From: Yeosuana sp043876835
GTDB taxonomy: Bacteria; Bacteroidota; Bacteroidia; Flavobacteriales; Flavobacteriaceae
Reading direction: 5' to 3'
Length of the DNA stretch: 64,000 nucleotides
NCBI RefSeq assembly: GCF_043876835.1
Contig: NZ_JBAWJZ010000002.1
Location: 434,001 to 498,000, forward strand
How positions within the stretch are numbered: position 1 is the first letter of the stretch; each line of letters starts with the position of its first letter. Positions 34,890-43,505 of this stretch are shown here, piece after piece. The notes beneath the pieces are model-generated. The model did not search any database. It was not told the DNA's origin and worked only from the letters and a program-made list of their open reading frames with translations. A program made the translations under genes and the position numbers.

Positions 34890-35813
34890 ATGATTACTAA
34901 ATATAAATTTGCAAAGTTGATATGTGCATTTTTACCTCCTATAATTTCGCAGACGATTCGTAATAAAATTATTTCAATTTCTGAAGGAGAGGTTTTAAAC
35001 ATAGATTTTGTTAAGAAAAGTTTTACAGGAAGTTATTTTTTTGGAAATACATCTGATTTTCATGCGTTTATATTTAGTGTTCACGGTTATTTTGATTGGA
35101 GAAATATTGTTTTGACCAACAAAATTTTAGCTCATAAAATTGGTAATATTATTGAAGTTGGAGCTAATATAGGTACTGAAACTATATCCTTTTGTGATAT
35201 CGCAAGAAAGTATGATTCAAAAGTTTTTGCTTTTGAACCTGTTCCTTCAAATGTACAATCTCTTATTCTAAATAAAAATAAAAGTAGCATACAGAATCTT
35301 GATATTTACAATAGTCTTGTATCTAATAAAAAAGGGCGAACTTTTTTTAACATACCTTCTGGTAACAATTCAGGTTCAGGTTATATAACTCATCAAAAGA
35401 GTTCCGAATCTGCTAAAGAGTTTGAAGTAACTACTTTGGATTCTGAATTTACAAACGAAATAATTTCATTACTTGCCATAGATGTTGAAGGGTTTGAGTA
35501 TCATGTTTTAAAGGGAGGAGAAGATTTAATAAAAAAAAATAAACCTGTATTAATTTTGGAAGTTAATGAATCTTATTTAGAGAAGAGAGGGCGAATTAAA
35601 TTAATTGAACTCTATGATTATTTAGTTTCTCTGAATTATTTTTGTTTTTATATAGGACGCTTAGGAATCCATAAAGTTGTTTTGAACGATTTTAAAGTAA
35701 GATCAAATAAAAACTGGATTTGTGTAAATAAACAAGATAGTTTCTTAATTAAAAAATTAAACAAAAGCCTGTTTTTTAATGCCTTCAACCCTTTGATGAG
35801 AATAGAACATTAG
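34890..35813 (+). CDS. FkbM family methyltransferase
   Basis: A 307-residue SAM-dependent methyltransferase with IIEVGANIGTETISFCDIAR (motif I, near residues 86-105), VFAFEPVPSNVQSL, and the FkbM signature LAIDVEGFEYHVLKGG near 193-208. It has a longer N terminus than the other two FkbM proteins of the locus. It lies between two related sulfotransferase genes, one of them truncated, and seems to have been inserted there. It probably methylates the sugar that the neighbouring enzyme sulfates, or a nearby one. Confidence 0.87.
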   Translation: MITKYKFAKLICAFLPPIISQTIRNKIISISEGEVLNIDFVKKSFTGSYFFGNTSDFHAFIFSVHGYFDWRNIVLTNKILAHKIGNIIEVGANIGTETISFCDIARKYDSKVFAFEPVPSNVQSLILNKNKSSIQNLDIYNSLVSNKKGRTFFNIPSGNNSGSGYITHQKSSESAKEFEVTTLDSEFTNEIISLLAIDVEGFEYHVLKGGEDLIKKNKPVLILEVNESYLEKRGRIKLIELYDYLVSLNYFCFYIGRLGIHKVVLNDFKVRSNKNWICVNKQDSFLIKKLNKSLFFNAFNPLMRIEH

Positions 35814-35819
35814 ACACTT

Positions 35820-36428
35820 ATGAAAACTAAAGTTTTTGTTATTGGGTTTCATAAAACGGGAACTACATCACTTGAATTGGCTTTAAAGCAACTGGGTTTT
35901 AAGGTATGCGGTGTTGATAAGAATTTATTGAAGTTTAAAAATAAAGAAGATTTAAATGAATATATAGAAACTAAACTGGAAAAATGGGATGCTGTACAAG
36001 AAATGCCTTGGCCATTAATTTATAAAAATTTATATAAGTTATATCCTATAGCTAAGTTTATTCTCACATATAGAGATAGTGAAGAATGGTTTAATAGTGT
36101 AGTTAGATTTTTTGGAAGTATTAGATTTCCATTTCATAAAAAGATTTATGGAGTACCTTGTGCCGAAGGCTATGAAAAAGAATACAAGGCCATTTACAAC
36201 AAGCATAATATGGACGTTTTAAATTTTTTTAGTGACAAGAATAATTTCTTATTAATGGAGCCGAAACAAAATTTTAATTATGAAGCTTTATGCTACTTTT
36301 TGGGTATTGAGAATTTGCCTAATGAAAATTTTCCTCATGAAAGACATCATAGTAAAAGGATATTACCAAACTATAAGTTATATCGAGATTTACGTTCTCT
36401 GTATTGGAATTTTAAAAAAAACTATTAA
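35820..36428 (+). CDS. Sulfotransferase family protein (Sulfotransfer_4-like)
   Basis: A 202-residue P-loop sulfotransferase. The 5'-phosphosulfate loop is HKTGTTSLE near residues 11-19, and LTYRDSEEWFNSVVRF near 81-96 is the 3'-phosphate-binding region. MPWPL and IYGVPCAEGYE are family blocks of the short bacterial Sulfotransfer_4 type. It is the full-length sister of the truncated copy at 34464. It probably uses PAPS from CysC to sulfate a sugar of the polymer. The C terminus is basic. Confidence 0.82.
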   Translation: MKTKVFVIGFHKTGTTSLELALKQLGFKVCGVDKNLLKFKNKEDLNEYIETKLEKWDAVQEMPWPLIYKNLYKLYPIAKFILTYRDSEEWFNSVVRFFGSIRFPFHKKIYGVPCAEGYEKEYKAIYNKHNMDVLNFFSDKNNFLLMEPKQNFNYEALCYFLGIENLPNENFPHERHHSKRILPNYKLYRDLRSLYWNFKKNY

Positions 36429-36436
36429 AAGCACTC

Positions 36437-37519
36437 TTGAAAATACTCTTATTTCATACCTATAATCAAGGATACCTCTCCAATTTTTTTCATGAGCTTT
36501 CTGTTAAGCTAACTCAAGAAGGATATGAAGTAGTTAACTTTTCTTGGAAAACATCTGCTAGTGAACGTATTATAGATGGTGTAAAAGTAATTGTAAAGAA
36601 AAAAAAAGGTTATTTCACTAATTATTATAACGTTTATACCACTATAAAAAGCGAAAAACCAGATGTTATTCTTTCAAATTTTAGTTATTCTAATCCTGCG
36701 TTACTTTTTGGTAAATTATTAGGCGTAAGACATAATCTTACTTGGTTTCATTCCTTAAATGAGCAAATGAATACTTCTTTCAAAAATATTTTTATAAAAA
36801 AACAATTTTTAAAATTAGCAGATACCGTTATTGCTAATTCTTTTATTACTGAGACTCAGCTAAACGAAGTCTATAAAGTACCTAAACCAAAGCTTGAAGT
36901 GGTGCCTTTCTGGACAAACATTTCAGAGCAGAAAGAATATGTTAGTACTAAAATTTATAATTCTTCTGACATTTTAAAGATCGGTTGTCCTGGACGATTA
37001 ACAACTCATAAAAATCAAAATATTGTAGTACAGGCTTTATCAAGAATAAAGGAAAACCAATACCATAAGTTTCATTTATATTTTGCTGGAAACGGCAATA
37101 ATAAAAACAGTTTGAATACATTGGTGTTAAACTTAAATTTAACAGACGAAGTTTCTTTTATAGGATCGCTTTCCCCTGGGGAAATGGTGAATTTTTATAA
37201 AAGCATGGATATTATTGTTTTACCAAGTTTACATGAAGCCTTTGGGCTGGTGTTAATTGAAGCATTGGCTTTAGGAGTTCCAGTTATAGTGTCGTCTAGA
37301 TTTGGGGCCTTAATGTTTATTAAAGATAACAAAGACATACTAGAAAACATTACTTTTAATCCAGAATCTGTTGAGTCACTTGTAGATAAATTAATTCCTT
37401 ATTTTATTGGTCATGGTATTGAAAAGGAAAAATTCAGAAATTTATACAGAGAAAACTTTAACAAAAATGAGATTTATTTAAAGATTAAAAATTTACTCTT
37501 AAAAGAAAGGACTAAATAG
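36437..37519 (+). CDS. GT4 family glycosyltransferase (TTG start)
   Basis: A 360-residue GT-B enzyme starting at TTG 36437, which is needed to keep the first strand KILLFHTYNQGYLSNFF. The middle has LTWFHSLNEQMN and VIANSFITETQL. The C-terminal half has IGCPGRLTTHKNQNIVVQAL near residues 177-196 and the E-x7-E region HEAFGLVLIEALALGVPVIV near 269-288. It is probably co-transcribed with the sulfotransferase gene 8 bp upstream. Confidence 0.9.
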   Translation: MKILLFHTYNQGYLSNFFHELSVKLTQEGYEVVNFSWKTSASERIIDGVKVIVKKKKGYFTNYYNVYTTIKSEKPDVILSNFSYSNPALLFGKLLGVRHNLTWFHSLNEQMNTSFKNIFIKKQFLKLADTVIANSFITETQLNEVYKVPKPKLEVVPFWTNISEQKEYVSTKIYNSSDILKIGCPGRLTTHKNQNIVVQALSRIKENQYHKFHLYFAGNGNNKNSLNTLVLNLNLTDEVSFIGSLSPGEMVNFYKSMDIIVLPSLHEAFGLVLIEALALGVPVIVSSRFGALMFIKDNKDILENITFNPESVESLVDKLIPYFIGHGIEKEKFRNLYRENFNKNEIYLKIKNLLLKERTK

Positions 37520-37572
37520 AAATAATCAATGTATTATGTGTGTGGAATTAGTAACTTATTATAGAATTTAAT

Positions 37573-38904
37573 ATGCCTTTTAGTTTTTTAAAATATTTGC
37601 AGCCAACACATTATTTTCAACTTCGCACAAAAGCAGGAAGTTTTGTATTTCCTAATGTTGATTTATTGCCAGATTCAATTATTAATGAATTAATTAGGGA
37701 TGCCGGTTACGAATCTATACTTGCACAAACATATGATATGTCATGGCAGGCCATTCAAAGAGGTTATATTGGGAAAACACCAACTTATTCTGTTTTTGAA
37801 AAAGTATCTATACAAGACAATTATCGCTTTATTAGAAAAAATTTTAATAAAGCATGGGTATTTTATGTATTTGTTTTCAGATTGTTGAGTTTTCAAAATC
37901 CAATTAAAGATATTGTTGGGTTTTTTAAAACCCGAAACGTAAAGCGAATTATTTATACTGAAAAGCCAATAGACTATAGCACCTATAACGATTTTAAAAG
38001 TAACCTGTTAAAATCTGCACCTTTGGTATCTGTGGTAATCCCAACCTTAAACAGGTATACTTATTTAAAAGATGTTTTAAGGGATTTAGAGCTACAGACT
38101 TATAAAAATTTTGAAGTTATTGTTGTGGATCAAACAGACGATTTTAGAGCAGACTTTTACAAGGAGTGGAAATTGGATTTAAGATATTGGTTTCAAGAAG
38201 AGAAAGCCTTATGGAAGGCAAGAAATGAAGCGATAAAGGTTGCTAAAGGCAATTATATCCTGTTATATGATGATGATTCGTTAATTGATCCTGATTGGAT
38301 TGTAGCGCATTTAAAAACTTTAGATTATTTTAATGCTGATATCTCTTCGGGAATATCCTTATCTGTTGTTGGTGCAGAAATACCCGAGAAATATTCTTTA
38401 TTTCGAGTCTCAGATCAAATAGATACTGGTAATGTGCTTATTAAAAAAGAGGTGTTTAAAGCAATTGGTCTTTTTGATAGGCAATTTGAGAAGGAACGCA
38501 TGGGAGATGGTGAGTTTGGGCTAAGAGCTTTTTTAAATGGTTTTTTAAACATATCTAATCCCTATGCAAAGCGCTTACATTTAAAAGTTTCTACTGGTGG
38601 TTTGCGCCAAATGGGTAGTTGGGATGCCTTTAGACCAACAAAGCTTTTTGCCCCTAGGCCTATTCCAAGTGTTCTTTATTTTTTCCGTACTTATTTTGGG
38701 AATGTGCAATCAAGATATGAATTACTAAAATCAATTCCATTGTCTATATTGCCCTATCGTTTTAAAAGAAATAGATTCATGCTAGTTTTTGGAGGGATTA
38801 TTTCATTTATAATTTTACCAATCGTATTTGTACAAGTTTATAGGTCTTGGCAATTGGCAAGTAAAAAAATAGGGGAAGGGCCTTTAATAAAAATATTAGA
38901 ATGA
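37573..38904 (+). CDS. GT2 glycosyltransferase with N-terminal extension and C-terminal membrane helix
   Basis: A 443-residue protein. The GT2 domain begins only at about residue 150 (LVSVVIPTLNRYTYLKDVL, then VIVVDQTDDFR). The acidic site is LLYDDDSLIDPDWI near residues 234-247, and EKERMGDGEFGLRAFLNGF near 303-321 is the acceptor-side block. The first 150 residues are not recognised. A hydrophobic segment near residues 398-420 (LVFGGIISFIILPIVFV) could anchor it in the inner membrane. Its stop overlaps the next start (ATGA). Confidence 0.86.
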   Translation: MPFSFLKYLQPTHYFQLRTKAGSFVFPNVDLLPDSIINELIRDAGYESILAQTYDMSWQAIQRGYIGKTPTYSVFEKVSIQDNYRFIRKNFNKAWVFYVFVFRLLSFQNPIKDIVGFFKTRNVKRIIYTEKPIDYSTYNDFKSNLLKSAPLVSVVIPTLNRYTYLKDVLRDLELQTYKNFEVIVVDQTDDFRADFYKEWKLDLRYWFQEEKALWKARNEAIKVAKGNYILLYDDDSLIDPDWIVAHLKTLDYFNADISSGISLSVVGAEIPEKYSLFRVSDQIDTGNVLIKKEVFKAIGLFDRQFEKERMGDGEFGLRAFLNGFLNISNPYAKRLHLKVSTGGLRQMGSWDAFRPTKLFAPRPIPSVLYFFRTYFGNVQSRYELLKSIPLSILPYRFKRNRFMLVFGGIISFIILPIVFVQVYRSWQLASKKIGEGPLIKILE

Positions 38905-40004
38905 GTTCTGTAAAAAAAAACATTCTTATTGTGAGTTCAGAATTCCCACCTCAACCCGGAGGGATAGGCAATCATGCGTATCATTTAGCCTTGTATTTAT
39001 CTAAAGAAAACTATAGTGTACGAGTTATTGCAGATCAACGTTCGTTAACAGGTGAGGAAGAAGCACTATTTGATGCCACTTTACCTTTTGCTGTTGTTAG
39101 GATAAAGCGTTATTCCTTGCGATTTAGAATGTATTTAAAACGATTAGCGGTCACTTTTAAGTGTTTTAATGATGCATCTCATGTGCTAGCGACTGGAAAG
39201 TTTTCACTTTGGAATGTTGCTTTTGTTAGTCTGTTTCATAAAAACAAAACGTTAGCCATAGTTCATGGTTCTGAAGTCAACTTTAACCCCTTTCTGTTAA
39301 GACACTCTATAGATTTAGCCTTAAAGCAATTTGATACCATTGTAGCCGTTTCCCATTATACAAAAAGTTTAATGCAGCATTTAGAAAGAGAAATTATTGT
39401 TATACCAAATGGCATACAACTAGAACAATGGATTACGCATGATTTAGAAGAAATGCCCTTACAAGGCAACCCCGTTTTAACCACAGTAGGCAGAGTAAGT
39501 TCAAGAAAAGGACAATTAAATGTTATTAAGCAGTTGCCCGAACTTATAAAAATTTTTCCAGAATTACATTATCACTGTGTTGGCATTCCAACAGAGGCTG
39601 ATACTTTTCTTGAAGAGGCTAAATTGTTGGGAGTGGAAACGCATATTACGTTTCATGGGAGTGTTACAGATTTAGTGTTAAAACAAATACTTAATGTTAC
39701 AGATATTTTTGTGATGTTAAGTTCGGAAAGCGAAACAGGTGATGTTGAAGGTTTTGGTATTGCGATATTAGAAGCAAATGCTTTAGGTATTCCAGCAATT
39801 GGTTCAAAGCATTGTGGCATTGAAGATGCTATAAAACCTAATGTTTCCGGTGTTTTAATAGATACTGGAAATACGAAGCAACTAATAAAAAGTATAGCGA
39901 ACATATTACAAGCCAAAGACAGTTATAAAAAAGGATCTAAACATTGGGCAACACAGCATGACTGGTCAGATATTATTAAACGTTATATTGCTTTATTACC
40001 ATGA
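38901..40004 (+). CDS. GT4 family glycosyltransferase
   Basis: A 367-residue GT-B enzyme: ILIVSSEFPPQPGGIGNHAY at the start with the glycine loop, VAVSHYTKSLMQHL, IVIPNGI, then TTVGRVSSRKGQLNVIKQL near residues 194-212 and the donor-site region GDVEGFGIAILEANALGIPA near 280-299. It is similar to mannosyl- or glucosyl-type GT4 enzymes, but the sugar is not assignable. It is coupled at both ends by ATGA overlaps. Confidence 0.92.
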   Translation: MSSVKKNILIVSSEFPPQPGGIGNHAYHLALYLSKENYSVRVIADQRSLTGEEEALFDATLPFAVVRIKRYSLRFRMYLKRLAVTFKCFNDASHVLATGKFSLWNVAFVSLFHKNKTLAIVHGSEVNFNPFLLRHSIDLALKQFDTIVAVSHYTKSLMQHLEREIIVIPNGIQLEQWITHDLEEMPLQGNPVLTTVGRVSSRKGQLNVIKQLPELIKIFPELHYHCVGIPTEADTFLEEAKLLGVETHITFHGSVTDLVLKQILNVTDIFVMLSSESETGDVEGFGIAILEANALGIPAIGSKHCGIEDAIKPNVSGVLIDTGNTKQLIKSIANILQAKDSYKKGSKHWATQHDWSDIIKRYIALLP

Positions 40005-41131
40005 GAACGTTAACTATTATTTCACATACAGAACATTATAAAAAAACGGATGGTAACATTGTTGGATTGGGTTCGACAATTACAGAAATTAACCATTTAT
40101 TAGGAGTATTTGATGCGATTATTCATGTTGCGATGCTGCACAATACACCTGCACCTTTAAGTGCTTTACCTTATGTTTCTAATAAAATTACATTTATAGC
40201 ATTACCAGCAGTTGGCGGAACAAGCCTTAGAGATAAACTAGCTATAGTTTTTAAAGCTCCAGAAATATTAAAAACAATAAAAAAAGCCATTGATCAAACG
40301 GATTATTTTCAATTTAGAGCGCCTACAGGCATTGGTGTATATGTTATTCCGTATTTGATTTTATTTTGTACTAAAAAAGGATGGTTTAAATATGCAGGTA
40401 ATTGGAAGCAGCATAATGCACCGTTAGCTTATAGTTTTCAGCGTTGGTTGCTAAAGAAACAAAAGCGAACCGTTACAATTAATGGCAGATGGCCAGACCA
40501 ACCAAACCATTGTTTGACTTTTGAAAATCCTTGTTTGACTGAAGATGAAATTAGCCAAGGCCAAACAATTATGAGAAATAAAGATTTAACTAAACAAGCG
40601 ATTAGTTTTTGTTTTGTTGGTAGGTTGGAAGAAGCCAAAGGGCTTGATTTAATAATTGAAACATTTAAAAAACTATCTAGCGAAGAAAAATTAAAAGTGA
40701 AGACTGTTCATATAGTTGGCAATGGAAAAGCAAAGCAAGAATATAAAAACAAAGTTTTAGATAGTGGTATAGATTTTAAATTTCATGGTTTTTTATCGAG
40801 AGCTGCTGTTCATGATATTTATAAAAAATCTCATGTCATTTTACTACCATCGGCTTCCGAAGGTTTTCCGAAGGTTATTGCAGAAGCGATGAATTACGGA
40901 TGTATCCCAATAGTTTCTGATATTTCATCCCTTGGCCATTATATTAAAAATAATGAGAATGGTTTTTTGTTGAAGCAGCTTAATGTATCCAGTTTAAAAA
41001 ATTGTATTTCTGCTATATTTATTTTAAAACCACATGAATATTTGAACATAAAAACAACTTCTCTGGAATTTATTGAGCAATTTAGTTATTCGTATTACAA
41101 TAAACATCTGCTAAACGAAATTTTAATTTAG
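40001..41131 (+). CDS. GT4 family glycosyltransferase
   Basis: A 376-residue GT-B enzyme whose N-terminal part (TIISHTEHYKKTDGNIVGLG) is divergent. FQFRAPTGIGVYVIPYLI is also seen in GT4 enzymes of flavobacterial capsule loci. The C-terminal half is clear: SFCFVGRLEEAKGLDLIIET near residues 203-222 and SASEGFPKVIAEAMNYGCIP near 284-303 (E-x7-E). It is the last of the contiguous glycosyltransferase run before an 81-bp gap. Confidence 0.9.
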   Translation: MRTLTIISHTEHYKKTDGNIVGLGSTITEINHLLGVFDAIIHVAMLHNTPAPLSALPYVSNKITFIALPAVGGTSLRDKLAIVFKAPEILKTIKKAIDQTDYFQFRAPTGIGVYVIPYLILFCTKKGWFKYAGNWKQHNAPLAYSFQRWLLKKQKRTVTINGRWPDQPNHCLTFENPCLTEDEISQGQTIMRNKDLTKQAISFCFVGRLEEAKGLDLIIETFKKLSSEEKLKVKTVHIVGNGKAKQEYKNKVLDSGIDFKFHGFLSRAAVHDIYKKSHVILLPSASEGFPKVIAEAMNYGCIPIVSDISSLGHYIKNNENGFLLKQLNVSSLKNCISAIFILKPHEYLNIKTTSLEFIEQFSYSYYNKHLLNEILI

Positions 41132-41212
41132 CTGTTTTTTGCATAATAATAACTGGCTATCAAAAAAATAAGTGATATTTTTAGAGCTAATTTTATATAA
41201 GACAATTAGTTA

Positions 41213-42019
41213 ATGATATTAAAAAAACTTCAAAAAGCAATTAGACGCCATCCTTTTCTATATCTTTCGAGGTTTCGTTTATTATCTAAAAACTCTAATA
41301 TAGAAGAGATTGAAAGCTTTCATTACAATCAACTAAATACTAAAGAGAATATTCCTTCGTACTTTTTCGAAATTAATAAACTTATTTTTAAGAAAGGAAA
41401 ACCAGATGCAGATATTGATATTGTTAAACAAATAAGCTTATGGTTAAAAACAAACATTAAGGGAGGTCCCGGTTTAAGTGAACCTTCAGCAAAATCTTTG
41501 CATACCATGTTGTCTGGCAAAGGAGGTGTTTGTAGTGATATAGCCCAGGTATTTAATAATTTTTGTGTCATTAACAATATATATGTACGTGAATGGGGTA
41601 CTACGAGCGCTCCTTTTAACAAAGACTTTGGAGGGCATTCATTTAATGAAATATATAGTAAGGAATTAGGTAAATGGTTGCTGGTGGATGTGTATTGGTG
41701 TTTTTTATTTTATGATCATATGAAAAATCCTTTATCTGTTATAGAAGTCTATCAACTTAAACGTGCTAATAAAGAGGTACATTTTGAGTCTTTTTATATT
41801 GACGATGTTGTGAAAATAACAACAATTGAAAATAACTATTTGAATCCTAATATTGCCCCATTTTTAATTTGTGATTATAGAAACAGTGTTTATGACAGAT
41901 TTTTAAAATTTACCAGACCCTATATTCCAATATTTGTAATTCATTTTTTGATTTTCGTTATGCAACGTAGTTATCATTATCGATTTCCGTTGGACGACTA
42001 TAAAAAAATATTTTCTTAA
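41213..42019 (+). CDS. Transglutaminase-like (papain-fold) domain protein
   Basis: A 268-residue protein with a transglutaminase-core catalytic triad: Cys107 in GGVCSDIAQVF, His142 in GGHSFNEIYS and Asp159 in LLVDVYW. A short hydrophobic segment near residues 245-258 (IPIFVIHFLIFVM) may hold it at the membrane. Members of this superfamily hydrolyse or form amide bonds. In a glycan locus it could cleave or attach an amino-acid or peptide substituent, or process a protein linked to export; this is inference. It sits between a GT4 gene and the polymerase/ligase-like gene. Confidence 0.76.
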   Translation: MILKKLQKAIRRHPFLYLSRFRLLSKNSNIEEIESFHYNQLNTKENIPSYFFEINKLIFKKGKPDADIDIVKQISLWLKTNIKGGPGLSEPSAKSLHTMLSGKGGVCSDIAQVFNNFCVINNIYVREWGTTSAPFNKDFGGHSFNEIYSKELGKWLLVDVYWCFLFYDHMKNPLSVIEVYQLKRANKEVHFESFYIDDVVKITTIENNYLNPNIAPFLICDYRNSVYDRFLKFTRPYIPIFVIHFLIFVMQRSYHYRFPLDDYKKIFS

Positions 42020-42149
42020 GGGTTAAAGGTTTTCTTAAAGATTTTCTTTGTCTTCATTTCAAGGCATATTCTTTAAATATAAATCCAATTGTAAACAGGG
42101 ATTATTTTATATTTACTTTTAAAAAAAAATTATAATTATATAGAAGTTT

Positions 42150-43505
42150 TTGAATTATAATATTACATATATAGGCGCCATAATACTGCATGTTTTAATA
42201 GGAATACTTATCTATTTTAATGAAGCATTAGGAAAACTTTATTTTGGTTTGGCTTTGATATTTTTTATTTACCGTATTGTATTATCACCAAATGCTTTAA
42301 AAATATTTGAAATATTAAAAGCGTGTGCTTATTTTGTAGGAGCTGAAGTGCTTCTACGTATGACTAAAGCAAATATATCTTATGAGGCTTCAAAGTATTT
42401 GGTCATTTTGTTTATGATGATGGGCATGTATTATAAAGGCATTTCTGGTAAAGCGTACCCTTATTTTATTTATTTAATGTTTTTAGTTCCTTCTATTTTT
42501 GTAGCATCAACAACTTTAAGTTTTGATGCCCATTTTAGAACTAATATTGCCTTTGTGCTGAGTGGCCCAGTATGTCTAGGTATAGCATCCTTATTTACGT
42601 ATGAAAAAAAAATATCCAATAACCAATTGTCTGAAGTGTTATTGTATGTGCTTTTACCTATTATTTCTTTAACTGCCTATATATTTTTTTATAACCCAAG
42701 TGTTAGGGATGTATTATCTAGTACAGAGTCTAATCGAGCAGCTTCTGGTGGGTTTGGCCCCAATCAAGTAGCAACGGCTTTGGGTTTGGGGATGTTTATT
42801 TTGACAACTCGTCTTTTTACAAAATCCCCTACTTTGGGCTTAAAGGTTTTAAATACTGTTTTGCTTATTTTAATTTCATTCCGGGCGATAGTTACTTTTA
42901 GTCGTGGTGGGGTGGTTACAGCCATAATTACTATTGTAGCTTTTTTATTCATATATTTTTTTAAGGTTTCTAGGCGCAAGAAAAATGAAGTTTTTATGAT
43001 GTTCATGCTTTTGAGTTTTAGTTTGATGGCTACTTGGGTTATTAGCTCTTATCAAACAGATGGATTTATAGATTTAAGGTATAGTAATAAAGATCATTTA
43101 GGAAGAGAAAAAACAGATGTAACAACTGGTCGTGGTACTCTATTTATGAATGAATTAGAAGGGTTTATTACTAGTCCTTTTTTTGGAATAGGTTCTAGCC
43201 GCGCTAAAGATATGCGTTTTGAAATAGAGGGACAAGGAGTGACATCGCATAATGAAGTAAGTAGAACTTTAGCTGAACATGGCATTTTAGGTATTATAAT
43301 CTTGTTAATTTTGATTTTTAAACCTTTGGATATTAGAACCAGGGATAAAAGCAATTATTATTTTTATGCTTTTTTATGTTTTTGGTTTGCGACTATTAAT
43401 CATTCTTCAATGCGCATAGCAGCTCCTGCATTCATTTATGCTTTGGCTTTATTACATATAACTTATGAAGTACATCCTTTACATAGGAAACAAGTTAAGC
43501 AGTAA
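42150..43505 (+). CDS. O-antigen polymerase/ligase family membrane protein (Wzy/WaaL-like, TTG start)
   Basis: A 451-residue integral membrane protein with about ten to twelve hydrophobic helices. TTG at 42150 is the best start because the first helix (ITYIGAIILHVLIGILIYF) follows at once. The large periplasmic loop around residues 295-370 contains GRGTLFMNELEGFITSPFFG and, further on, GVTSHNEVSRTLAEHGILG, the H-N-x(8)-G pattern of the Wzy_C domain. Family members either polymerise lipid-linked repeats (Wzy) or ligate the chain to lipid A core (WaaL); sequence alone cannot decide. It overlaps the next gene by 41 bp. Confidence 0.87.
   Translation: MNYNITYIGAIILHVLIGILIYFNEALGKLYFGLALIFFIYRIVLSPNALKIFEILKACAYFVGAEVLLRMTKANISYEASKYLVILFMMMGMYYKGISGKAYPYFIYLMFLVPSIFVASTTLSFDAHFRTNIAFVLSGPVCLGIASLFTYEKKISNNQLSEVLLYVLLPIISLTAYIFFYNPSVRDVLSSTESNRAASGGFGPNQVATALGLGMFILTTRLFTKSPTLGLKVLNTVLLILISFRAIVTFSRGGVVTAIITIVAFLFIYFFKVSRRKKNEVFMMFMLLSFSLMATWVISSYQTDGFIDLRYSNKDHLGREKTDVTTGRGTLFMNELEGFITSPFFGIGSSRAKDMRFEIEGQGVTSHNEVSRTLAEHGILGIIILLILIFKPLDIRTRDKSNYYFYAFLCFWFATINHSSMRIAAPAFIYALALLHITYEVHPLHRKQVKQ

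Noticed and set aside
36280..36465. Open frame overlapping the end of the sulfotransferase gene at 35820
   Set aside because: It is an out-of-frame shadow of that gene and of the following GT4 gene.
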